From contig CAYZXS010000013.1 of NCBI GenBank assembly GCA_964482495.1, positions 1 through 64,000 on the forward strand: a stretch of DNA of 64,000 nucleotides, read 5' to 3'. The translations under genes were made by a program, and so were the position numbers. This stretch comes from J029 sp964482495. Lineage in GTDB: Bacteria; Planctomycetota; UBA1135. The first letter of the stretch is position 1, and the number at the start of each line of letters is the position of its first letter. Positions 8,306 through 15,308 of the stretch are shown here, piece by piece. The notes under the pieces were generated by a model that was not told the DNA's origin, did no database searches, and saw only the letters and a program-made list of their open reading frames with translations.

Positions 8306-9201
8306 CAGACCGCTTGCGGCGCCGGGACCTGCGGCGCCGCCGGCTCCGGCGTCTCCGCGGTCACGAGGGTGCCGGCGCCGTGGTTGGTGTAGAGCTCCAC
8401 CAGCAGCGCCTCGGGGTCGAGCCCCGAGACCAGGTGGACGCGCGGCACGCCGCCGCGCAGGGCCTCCGCCACGGCCGTGGCCTTGACCGCCATGCCGCCG
8501 ACGAGCGCGCCGCCCGCGCCGAGCTGCTCGAGCTGCGCCAGGCTCAGGGTCGAGATCAGCGACTCCGCGTCCGCCGGGTCCCGGCGCACGCCGCCGACGT
8601 CGCTGAGCAGCACCAGCTTCTCGGCGACTAGGGCGACCGCCAGCGCCGCCGCCAAGGAGTCGGCGTTGACGTTCAGGAAGCCGCCGTCGCCGTCGCCGGC
8701 CGGCGGTCCGATCACCGGCACCACGCCGGCCTCGAGCAGGCCCAGCGCCGGCGCCGGGTCCACCGCCGTGACGTCGCCGACCTGGCCGAAGTCGGTGAGG
8801 CCTTCCGTGGTCTTGACCGGCGGCCGGCGCGTGGCCGTCACCAGCGCCGCCGCCCCGACCCCGGCCGCCGTCGCGCCCGCGGCGCTGATCGCCGCCGCCA
8901 GCGCGCCGTTCAGCTCCCCGCCGACGGTCCACTGCAAGGCCTGCAGCGCCTGCGGGCTGGTGACGCGGCGGCCGTCGACCTTGCGCGGCTGCTCGCCGAG
9001 CTGGCGCAGCAGGGCGTCGGTCTGCGGGCCGCCGCCGTGCACGACCACGGGGCGGGCGCCCAGCGCCTGGACCACCGCTAGCTGCTCGGCGAAGGCGCGC
9101 AGCAGGCGCGGCCGCGCCAGGCAGGCGCCGCCGATCTTCACGACCAGGGTCTTGCCGCGCTGGGCGCGGACATGGGGAGCGGCGCGGTGGAGTTCCATCA
9201 T
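8305..9201 (-). CDS. argB: N-acetyl(or succinyl)glutamate kinase
   Basis: This 298-aa amino-acid kinase phosphorylates the gamma-carboxylate of N-acyl-glutamate. Family motifs visible are TLVVKIGGACLAR with the catalytic lysine near residue 22, VVHGGGPQTD near residue 52, and NVNADSLAAALA in the C-terminal half. The start ATG at 9201 overlaps the argF' stop codon (ATGA); a second ATG follows directly at 9198. No fused acetyltransferase domain is present, unlike the Xanthomonas ArgA-ArgB fusion, so acylglutamate synthesis must come from elsewhere. Confidence 0.92.
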   Translation of the reverse strand: MMELHRAAPHVRAQRGKTLVVKIGGACLARPRLLRAFAEQLAVVQALGARPVVVHGGGPQTDALLRQLGEQPRKVDGRRVTSPQALQALQWTVGGELNGALAAAISAAGATAAGVGAAALVTATRRPPVKTTEGLTDFGQVGDVTAVDPAPALGLLEAGVVPVIGPPAGDGDGGFLNVNADSLAAALAVALVAEKLVLLSDVGGVRRDPADAESLISTLSLAQLEQLGAGGALVGGMAVKATAVAEALRGGVPRVHLVSGLDPEALLVELYTNHGAGTLVTAETPEPAAPQVPAPQAV

Positions 9202-10181
9202 GTCATCAGCGCTTCGAGCAGCGCGGTCTGGGCGTGGAGGCGGTTCTCGGCCTGGTCGATCACGGCCGAAGCGGAGGAGTCGAGCACGGCGTCGGCGACG
9301 ACGACGTTGCGGCGCACCGGCAGGCAGTGCAGGAAGCGGGCGCCGGGGCCGAGCCAACCGGGCGTCACGCACCAATCTCGCAGCGGCGCGCGCTGGGCGG
9401 CGTCGGCCGCGGGGTCGCCCCAAGCGTCGAGGCTGCCCCAGGACTTGGCGTAGACCACCGCGGCGCCGGCGCAGGCCGCGGCCGGGTCGTGGCTGACGGT
9501 CACACCGCCGCCGCTCGCGGCCGCCAGGCGCTCTGCCTCGGCCATGGCGTCGGCGTGCAGCTCGAAGCCGGGCGGGTGGGCGAGCACGACCTCCATGCCG
9601 CGCTGCGCCGCCATGCACAGCGCCGAATTCGGCACCGCGTGCGGCAGCGGCTTCGGGTGCCAGGCCCAGCTGAGCACGAATTTCGCCCGATTCGGCACCG
9701 CGAGCTGGTCGAGCGTGGCGCGGTCGGCCAGCGCCTGGCAGGGGTGCCAGCGGGCGCTCTCCATGTTGATCACCGGCACGCCTGCGTGGTCCTTGAACCC
9801 GCGCATCACCGGGTCGGTCAGGTCTTCGGCCAGCGATCGGCCGGCCGGGAAGGCGCGCAGGCCGAGCACGTCGACGTAGCGGCCGAGCACCGCCGCGGCC
9901 TCGCGCACGTGCTCGGCGGCCTGGCTGTCCATGACCGCGCCGTCGGCGGTCTCGAGCCCCCAGACGCCGGCCCCGGCGAGCTGCACCAGCTCCATCCGCA
10001 GCTTGGCGGCCGCGCGCTGGAAGGAGGCCTGGGTGCGCAGCGACGGGTTCAGGAAGAGCAGCCCGAGCGCGAGCCCGGACAAGTCGAAGGGCTGGGCGCC
10101 GGCGCGCAGCTCCAGGGCGCGGGCGGCCAGCTGCTCGACCTGCGCGGCCGGCAGGTCGCCGAGGTGGTCAAAGTGCTTCAC
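9198..10181 (-). CDS. argF': N-acyl-ornithine carbamoyltransferase, probably N-succinyl type
   Basis: This 327-aa transcarbamylase carbamoylates an N-acylated ornithine rather than free ornithine. Evidence is the carbamoyl-phosphate motif FLNPSLRT, the HPKPLPHAVPNSA segment, VYAKSWGSL and HCLPVRRN, all characteristic of the Xanthomonas AOTCase and Bacteroides SOTCase group. The residue that separates the two specificities (Glu92 in Xanthomonas, Pro90 in Bacteroides) is Ala89 here in the segment DSQAAEHV. From published work as I recall it, changing that Glu to Ala makes the Xanthomonas enzyme prefer succinylornithine. The carboxylated lysine of AOTCase (Lys302) is a valine here (RRNVVVAD). 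The GTG start at 10181 gives a GTGA overlap with argD. Confidence 0.9.
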   Translation of the reverse strand: MKHFDHLGDLPAAQVEQLAARALELRAGAQPFDLSGLALGLLFLNPSLRTQASFQRAAAKLRMELVQLAGAGVWGLETADGAVMDSQAAEHVREAAAVLGRYVDVLGLRAFPAGRSLAEDLTDPVMRGFKDHAGVPVINMESARWHPCQALADRATLDQLAVPNRAKFVLSWAWHPKPLPHAVPNSALCMAAQRGMEVVLAHPPGFELHADAMAEAERLAAASGGGVTVSHDPAAACAGAAVVYAKSWGSLDAWGDPAADAAQRAPLRDWCVTPGWLGPGARFLHCLPVRRNVVVADAVLDSSASAVIDQAENRLHAQTALLEALMT

Positions 10182-11332
10182 GAGGGCTCCGGGGTCGGGA
10201 GGGCGCCCTCGCGTTCGATCGCGTCGAGCACTTCCAAGAAGGAGAAGGCCTGCTCCAGGCCGAGGGTCAGCGGCGGGCACAGGCGCAGCACCTGCGGGTC
10301 GGCGCAGCAGCCAGTGAGCACGCCGCGTTCGAGCAGCGCGTCGCGCAAGGCGCGGGCCGGCACGCCGGCGGCGGTCTCCAGGCCGAGCAGCATGCCTTGG
10401 CCGCGCACCGCCGTCACCGGTCCGCGGTTGACCGCGGAGCGCAGCACCGCCGAGCACTGGCGCAGGCCGCCGAGGAAGCCCGGGGCGTTGACTCGGCGGG
10501 CGACCTCGGCGACCGCGCGCAGGGCCATCGGACCGCCGCCGAAGGTCGAGCCGAGCAGGCCCTCCGGCGCGGCGGCGGCGACCTCGGCGCGGACGAAGCT
10601 CAAGCCGACCGGGTAGCCGCCGCCGGCGCCCTTGGCAGTCGTGAACAGGTCCGGCGTGACGCCGTAGAACGACGACGCCCAGGGCGCGCCGAGGCGTCCG
10701 CTCCCGGTCTGGACCTCGTCGAAGACCAGCAGCGCGCCGCTGGCGTCGCAGGCCGCGCGCAGCGCCTCGAGGAAGCCGGCCGGCGGCTCGACCACCCCCG
10801 CCAGGGATTGGATCGGCTCCAGGATCACGGCGCCGACGCTGGCGTCGATGCCCTCCGCGCTGCCCCAAGGGAGTCGCAGGACCTCGAAGGGCGACGTGGG
10901 GAAGGCCGGCGCGGCGTGGTCGCTGACGGCGGCGGCGGCGGCGGTGCGGCCGTGGAAGGCGCCCTCGAAGCAGGCGACGCGGCCGCGGCCGGTCGCCGCC
11001 AGCGCGATCTTCAAGGCGCACTCGTTGGCTTCGGCGCCGCTGTTGGAGCAGAAGAGCCGCCAGTCGCCCGCCGGCATCCCCGGCGCCAGGGCGGCGAGCA
11101 TGGCCGCGCGCTCCTCGAGCGGCAGCAGATTGGTGGCGAAGCTCAGGCGCTGCCACTGCTCGTCGAGCGCCGCGCCCAGGGCCGGGTCGCCGGCGCCGAG
11201 GCTGTTGACGCAGTGGCCGCCGTAGAGGTCCAGCAGCTCGCTGCCGTCGGCGTCGGCCAAGGTCGCGCCGGCCGCCGCGACCGGCGCCAGGGCCAGGCGG
11301 GAGTAGGCGGGGTATTCGCGGAGCTCGCCCAT
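10178..11332 (-). CDS. argD: N-acyl-ornithine aminotransferase
   Basis: This 384-aa class-III PLP-dependent aminotransferase converts N-acyl-glutamate semialdehyde to N-acyl-ornithine. The PLP lysine is Lys234 in TTAKGAGGGYP. Other motifs are SNSGAEANECALKIA, FHGRT and the aspartate of FDEVQTGSGR. The ATG at 11332 lies 2 nt after the argC stop and has a weak GGATGG upstream; an alternative in-frame ATG at 11341 would overlap argC and add three residues. The enzyme could also serve lysine synthesis, as many ArgD proteins do. Confidence 0.92.
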   Translation of the reverse strand: MGELREYPAYSRLALAPVAAAGATLADADGSELLDLYGGHCVNSLGAGDPALGAALDEQWQRLSFATNLLPLEERAAMLAALAPGMPAGDWRLFCSNSGAEANECALKIALAATGRGRVACFEGAFHGRTAAAAAVSDHAAPAFPTSPFEVLRLPWGSAEGIDASVGAVILEPIQSLAGVVEPPAGFLEALRAACDASGALLVFDEVQTGSGRLGAPWASSFYGVTPDLFTTAKGAGGGYPVGLSFVRAEVAAAAPEGLLGSTFGGGPMALRAVAEVARRVNAPGFLGGLRQCSAVLRSAVNRGPVTAVRGQGMLLGLETAAGVPARALRDALLERGVLTGCCADPQVLRLCPPLTLGLEQAFSFLEVLDAIEREGALPTPEPS

Positions 11333-11334
11333 GG

Positions 11335-12393
11335 TCACCATCCCAGGCCGGCGCGCGGCAGGCCGTCGTCCTCGTCGAAGCCGAGCATCAGGTTCAAGCA
11401 CTGCAGCGCCTGGCCGGCGCCGCCCTTCAGGGTGTTGTCGAGCGCCAGCAGCACCTGCAGCACGCCGCCGCGGACCGAAACCGCCAGGTCGGCGCGGTTC
11501 GAGCCGACGACATGGCGCAGCTCGGGGGCGCGGTCGGCCTCGAGGCGGACGAAGGGCGCGCCGGCGTAGGCGTCGGCGTAGGCGGCCACCGCGGCGTCGG
11601 CGTCGGCGTCGCCGGCGAGCGGCAGCGCCGCGCTTAGGTGGATGCCGCGTCGGAAGGGTCCGCTGTGGGGCAGGAAGTGCAGCGGCGGCGGCGCCGGGAA
11701 GCGGGCCGCTAGCTCGGCCTCGTGGCGGTGCCCTCCCAGCGCGTAGGCGCGGTAGTTGCCGTCGCGGTGCGGGTGGTGGGTGCCGGCGGCGGGCGCCGCG
11801 CCGCTGCCCGTCGAGCCGGTGACGGCGTGCGCCACCCAGGGCTGGCCGGCGTCGAGCAGGCCCGCCCGCGCCGCCGGGAGGATGGCCAGCTGCAGCGCGG
11901 TGGCGAAGCAGCCCGGCGCGGCGGCGCGGCGAGCCCCGCGGAGCTCCGCGCGGTCGAACTCGGGCAGGCCGTAGACCCACGCGCCGAGCTGCGCGGGCAG
12001 CGGGTGGGGCTTGCCGTAGACCTCGGCGTAGGCGGCGGGGTCGCCGAGGCGGAAGTCGGCCGAGAGGTCGACCACGACCAGCTCCGCCGCCGCCGCGCCG
12101 AGCTGCGCTTCGATCCTCGCCCACGCCGGCGCCGACTCGCCGTGGGGCAGGCCGAGCAGCAGCGCCGCCGGCCCCTCCGCCAGCGCCGCGGCCAGGTCGG
12201 CGACCAGGCCGGCCTCGTCGACGGTCGCCGGGCCGTCCGGCAGCTGCGGATGCAAGACCGCCAAGGGGTCACCCGCCCGGCGCGAAGCCGCCGCGGCCAG
12301 GCGCAGCCCGCGGTGCCCCCTCAGACACCGCAGCAGCTCGCCGGCCAGCAGGCCGCGGGCGCCGAGCAGGAAGACCGGGACCGGCGCGCTCAC
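11335..12393 (-). CDS. argC: N-acyl-gamma-glutamyl-phosphate reductase
   Basis: This 352-aa NADP-dependent reductase makes the semialdehyde in arginine synthesis. The catalytic cysteine is Cys162 in the conserved PGCFAT motif. SADFRLGD, VYGLPEF and GNYRAYALGGHRHEAE are further family signatures. The N-terminal nucleotide-binding loop reads LLGARGLLAGELLR. The GTG start at 12393 produces a GTGA overlap with the upstream P-loop gene, the same junction type as at argD/argF', which supports tight translational coupling. Confidence 0.93.
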   Translation of the reverse strand: MSAPVPVFLLGARGLLAGELLRCLRGHRGLRLAAAASRRAGDPLAVLHPQLPDGPATVDEAGLVADLAAALAEGPAALLLGLPHGESAPAWARIEAQLGAAAAELVVVDLSADFRLGDPAAYAEVYGKPHPLPAQLGAWVYGLPEFDRAELRGARRAAAPGCFATALQLAILPAARAGLLDAGQPWVAHAVTGSTGSGAAPAAGTHHPHRDGNYRAYALGGHRHEAELAARFPAPPPLHFLPHSGPFRRGIHLSAALPLAGDADADAAVAAYADAYAGAPFVRLEADRAPELRHVVGSNRADLAVSVRGGVLQVLLALDNTLKGGAGQALQCLNLMLGFDEDDGLPRAGLGW

Positions 12394-13442
12394 GCCACCG
12401 CCTCCGGGAGCGCGGCCTCCGCCAGCACCTGCGCCAGGCCAGCCGGGTCCTGCAAGGCGTTGATCGCGGGGACGCCGAGCTCGGCCTGGCAGAAGCTGCG
12501 GCCGACCGGGCTGTCGGTGACCGGGCCGGTGACGGCGTCCGCCTTCAGGCCGTAGCGCTGCTCCAGCAGCTGGCTCGCGCCCCAGGCGCCGACCGGGTCC
12601 TGGGCGCACAGCGCCACCGCGGACAGCCCGCCGCGGAACACCGGATCCGAGAGCAGCGCGTGCACGCCGTAGCTGCCGAGCAGGCCGTCGCCCATCTCGA
12701 GCACGAGCAGGTCGGGGTCGGCCTCGGCCAGGAAGCCGAGCATCGAGCGGCCGACGCCGACGGCGTTGGCTTCGGTGGTGGTGACGACGCCGAAGTCGGT
12801 GAACACCGACACCGGGCTGGCGCCGTTGTCGGCCATCTGCAGCACGTCGCGGCGCAGAGACACCCCGGTCAGCTTGCCGGCGGCGACCTTCAGGCCGCGG
12901 CGGCAGAGCTCAGCGATGGCCAGGCTGGCGGCGGTGGTCTTGCCGGCGTCCATGGCGGTGCCGACGAAGGCCAGCGCCGGCGGCAGCTGGGCCGGCGGCT
13001 CCACCGGAGGGTGGGCGGCGCGGCGCACGTTCGCCGGCACGCCGAGCCGCTGGGCCGGGTCGGGGAAGTCGAGCACCGCGCCGAGCACCTCGAGCTGGAA
13101 GGGCTCGCCCAGCCCGGGCGCGGCGCCGGCGCCTGCGCCGATGACGCCGCCGAGGTTGAGCAGCTGCAGGGTGTCGCCGACCGCTACCGCGTCGGGCACG
13201 CGGCCAGCGTAGCCGTGCAGGGCGTCACGCGAACCGAGGGCGCCGGCGATGACGTCGCCCGCGCGCAAGGCCATCATGCGCCCGTGCACGTCCTCGAGCG
13301 TGTTGTAGCGGACCTTGTGGTTGAGCACGCGGCAGGCGATCACCGCGCCCTCCTCGGCCGGGATCTCGGCGCCGAGCACCGCGGCGCGGTGCAGGCCGAG
13401 GCTGCGGGTGACCGAGGCGATCTTGTGCAGGGTGCAGCGCAT
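12390..13442 (-). CDS. P-loop protein of unknown function inside the arginine operon
   Basis: This 350-aa protein is not a recognised arginine enzyme. Residues 1 to about 130 look like a small beta-rich domain (YAGRVPDAVAVGD, LQLLNLGGVIGAG). Residues 155-350 form a P-loop domain with Walker A GTAMDAGKTT (161-170) and a Walker B-like DLLVLEMGDG (244-253), resembling SIMIBI-type proteins such as dethiobiotin synthetase, MobB and the DUF1611 family. It overlaps argG by one base and argC by four, so it is embedded in the operon. The operon lacks an acylglutamate synthase, and this gene is a candidate for that role or for an acyl-donor step. This is inference only. Confidence 0.75.
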   Translation of the reverse strand: MRCTLHKIASVTRSLGLHRAAVLGAEIPAEEGAVIACRVLNHKVRYNTLEDVHGRMMALRAGDVIAGALGSRDALHGYAGRVPDAVAVGDTLQLLNLGGVIGAGAGAAPGLGEPFQLEVLGAVLDFPDPAQRLGVPANVRRAAHPPVEPPAQLPPALAFVGTAMDAGKTTAASLAIAELCRRGLKVAAGKLTGVSLRRDVLQMADNGASPVSVFTDFGVVTTTEANAVGVGRSMLGFLAEADPDLLVLEMGDGLLGSYGVHALLSDPVFRGGLSAVALCAQDPVGAWGASQLLEQRYGLKADAVTGPVTDSPVGRSFCQAELGVPAINALQDPAGLAQVLAEAALPEAVA

Positions 13443-14632
13443 CAGCTCAGGGCCTCGGCGCGGGCGTGCAGGCGGGCGGGCTCGGCGAGGATGCGCGCCA
13501 GCCACAGCGGACCGGCCGGGTCGGCGTCGGCGTCGGGCGCCTCGCCGTAGACCGCGCCGCCGGCGTCGAGCATGCTGAAGGGCGACGAGACGCCGCTGAC
13601 CAGGCTGCGGCCGCCGGCCAGCTCCACGGTCGCCTCGCCGGTGACGCGGGCCTGCGAGCTGGCCAGGAAGGCCTCGAGGTCTCGCATCAGCGGGTCCTGG
13701 AACAGGCCCTGGTGCAGGCGTTGGCCGTAGACCTCGCCGAGGTGGTCCTTCCAGAAGCGCTGCTGCTCGGTCAGCACCAGCTTCTCGAGCTCGCGGTGGG
13801 CGGTGAGCAGGACCTCGGCCGCGGGTGCCTCGTAGGCGATGCGGCCCTTGAAGCCGAGCACGGTGTCGCCGAGGTGGTAGCCGCGGCCGACGCCGCGGGC
13901 GGCCGCGAGCGGGTTGAGGGCTTCGATCAGGGCGACCGGGTCGAGCGCGACGCCGTCGAGGGCGACCGGGACGCCGTGCTCGAAGGCCAGCTCGACGGTG
14001 GTGTGGCCGTGGTCGGCGCCGCGGGTCCATTGCCACGCCTCCTCCGGCAGCGGCTGGTCGGAGCCGAGCATCTCGCCGCCGCCGATGGTCAGCCCCCACA
14101 GGCCGGCGTTGATCGAGTAGCGGCCGCCGGCGGGCGGCAGCGGCAGGCCGCGCGCCTCCAGCCAGGCTAGCTGCTCGGCGCGCGCGGGCGCCTGGTCGCG
14201 GATCGGCGCCAGCAGCTCCAGCCCAGGGGCGACCACCGCCAGCGCCGCGTCGAAGCGGACCTGGTCGTTGCCGGCGCCGGTGCAGCCGTGGGCGAGGGCG
14301 TCGAAGCCGCCCTCGGCGGCGGCGCGGGCGAGCAGCTCGGCCTGCAGGCCGCGCTCGGCCCCGACCGACAACGGGTAACCGCCGCCGCGGCGGACGTTGC
14401 CGGCGATCAGCCAGCGCAGCACGCGGTCGAAGAGCTCGGCGCGGGCGTCGAGGAGCAGGTGGTCGGCGGCGCCGAGGGCCAGGGCGCGGTCGCGCAGGTC
14501 GGCGCGGGCGTCGTCGTCGAGGCCGCCGCAGTCGACGCAGCAGGTCACCACCTCGGCGCCGGGCTCGGCGGCCAGGCGGGCGGTCAGGTAGGAGGTGTCG
14601 AGACCCCCCGAGTAGGCAAGCAGGATGCGCAT
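13442..14632 (-). CDS. argG: Argininosuccinate synthase
   Basis: This 396-aa enzyme condenses citrulline and aspartate using ATP. The PP-loop AYSGGLDTS lies at residues 6-14, and GCTGAGNDQVRFD near residue 117 is the second signature. Alanine replaces the lysine of the classical TGKGNDQVRFE form, as in the Bacteroidetes-type enzymes. The ATG at 14632 is 49 nt downstream of argR. The stop overlaps the start of the P-loop gene (TGATG). Confidence 0.93.
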   Translation of the reverse strand: MRILLAYSGGLDTSYLTARLAAEPGAEVVTCCVDCGGLDDDARADLRDRALALGAADHLLLDARAELFDRVLRWLIAGNVRRGGGYPLSVGAERGLQAELLARAAAEGGFDALAHGCTGAGNDQVRFDAALAVVAPGLELLAPIRDQAPARAEQLAWLEARGLPLPPAGGRYSINAGLWGLTIGGGEMLGSDQPLPEEAWQWTRGADHGHTTVELAFEHGVPVALDGVALDPVALIEALNPLAAARGVGRGYHLGDTVLGFKGRIAYEAPAAEVLLTAHRELEKLVLTEQQRFWKDHLGEVYGQRLHQGLFQDPLMRDLEAFLASSQARVTGEATVELAGGRSLVSGVSSPFSMLDAGGAVYGEAPDADADPAGPLWLARILAEPARLHARAEALS

Positions 14633-14681
14633 GGTTCCCTCTGGAACGGTTCCTCGCGGTCGGGCGTGCGGCGAGGAGGGG

Positions 14682-15110
14682 CTAGACCAGCTCCCGGACC
14701 CGGCGTCGGAGGCGCCGGCCGGCGGTCTGGGAGGAGGCGGCGACGAAGACGGTGTCGTCGCCGGCGACGGTGCCGACCAGGCCGGGCGGGGCCTCGGCCT
14801 CCAGCGCCCGGGCGATGGCGCTGGCGGCGCCGGGTTCGCAGGTGACCACCACCAGGTGCGGTCCGCAGGACTTGGCGCCGCGCAGCAGCGAGCGCAGGGT
14901 CTCGAGCGGGGTGACGCGCTCGCGGTCCGGCAGGACGTAGCGGCCCTCGAGCTTGGCGGCGCCGACGGCCTGCAGGTCGCGGCTGAGCACCGGCTGGGTG
15001 GTCTCGATCCCCTCGGCCAGCAGCGCCGCGCGCAGCTCGGCCTGGGTGCGGGCCGCTCCCTTCCGCAGCAGGCTGCGGAGGGCGGCGCGGCGCTCCTCGG
15101 CGGGGGTCAT
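14682..15110 (-). CDS. argR: Arginine repressor
   Basis: This 142-aa ArgR-type transcription factor has an N-terminal winged-helix DNA-binding domain (RTQAELRAAL ... QPVLSRDLQAVGAAK) and a C-terminal arginine-binding hexamerisation domain with the GTVAGDDTVFV motif. It is the first gene of the arginine operon and presumably binds the two ARG-box-like repeats just upstream. The ATG at 15110 was preferred; a GTG at 15116 is an alternative adding two residues. Confidence 0.92.
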   Translation of the reverse strand: MTPAEERRAALRSLLRKGAARTQAELRAALLAEGIETTQPVLSRDLQAVGAAKLEGRYVLPDRERVTPLETLRSLLRGAKSCGPHLVVVTCEPGAASAIARALEAEAPPGLVGTVAGDDTVFVAASSQTAGRRLRRRVRELV

Positions 15111-15128
15111 GGGCACCAGCCTAAGAGG

Positions 15129-15161
15129 GAATAGTTATGCGTCAATAGAGAATAATTATGC
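15129..15161 (-). promoter_or_regulatory. Tandem ARG-box-like operator upstream of argR
   Basis: On the minus strand GCATAATTATTC (15161-15150) and GCATAACTATTC (15140-15129) differ at one base and are spaced 21 bp apart. In enterobacteria ArgR hexamers bind pairs of 18-bp AT-rich boxes separated by 3 bp, which gives the same 21-bp period. The patch is strikingly AT-rich in a GC-rich region. It lies 19 nt upstream of the argR ATG and is the likely operator for the whole operon. Confidence 0.82.
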
Positions 15162-15246
15162 TTGCCCGCGGGCGTCCTCCCGGGAATATCCGCTTGGTCC
15201 GCGCGCTCCCGGCGGTCGGGGAGGGTCGCGCGGAGCCAAAGAAGAG

Positions 15247-15274
15247 GGGCGGCGACGCTCTCGCGCCGCCGCCC
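15247..15274 (-). terminator. Rho-independent terminator after the EF-hand protein gene
   Basis: A 12-bp stem with one mismatch (GGGCGGCG...CGCCGCCC) and a 4-nt loop lies downstream of the stop at 15309 on the minus strand. It is followed by CTCTTCTTTGGC, nearly the same tail as the terminator at 19593-19620. Confidence 0.75.
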
Positions 15275-15308
15275 GGGACTGCTGGAAGCAGCCTGACGCC
15301 TTCAGGGC

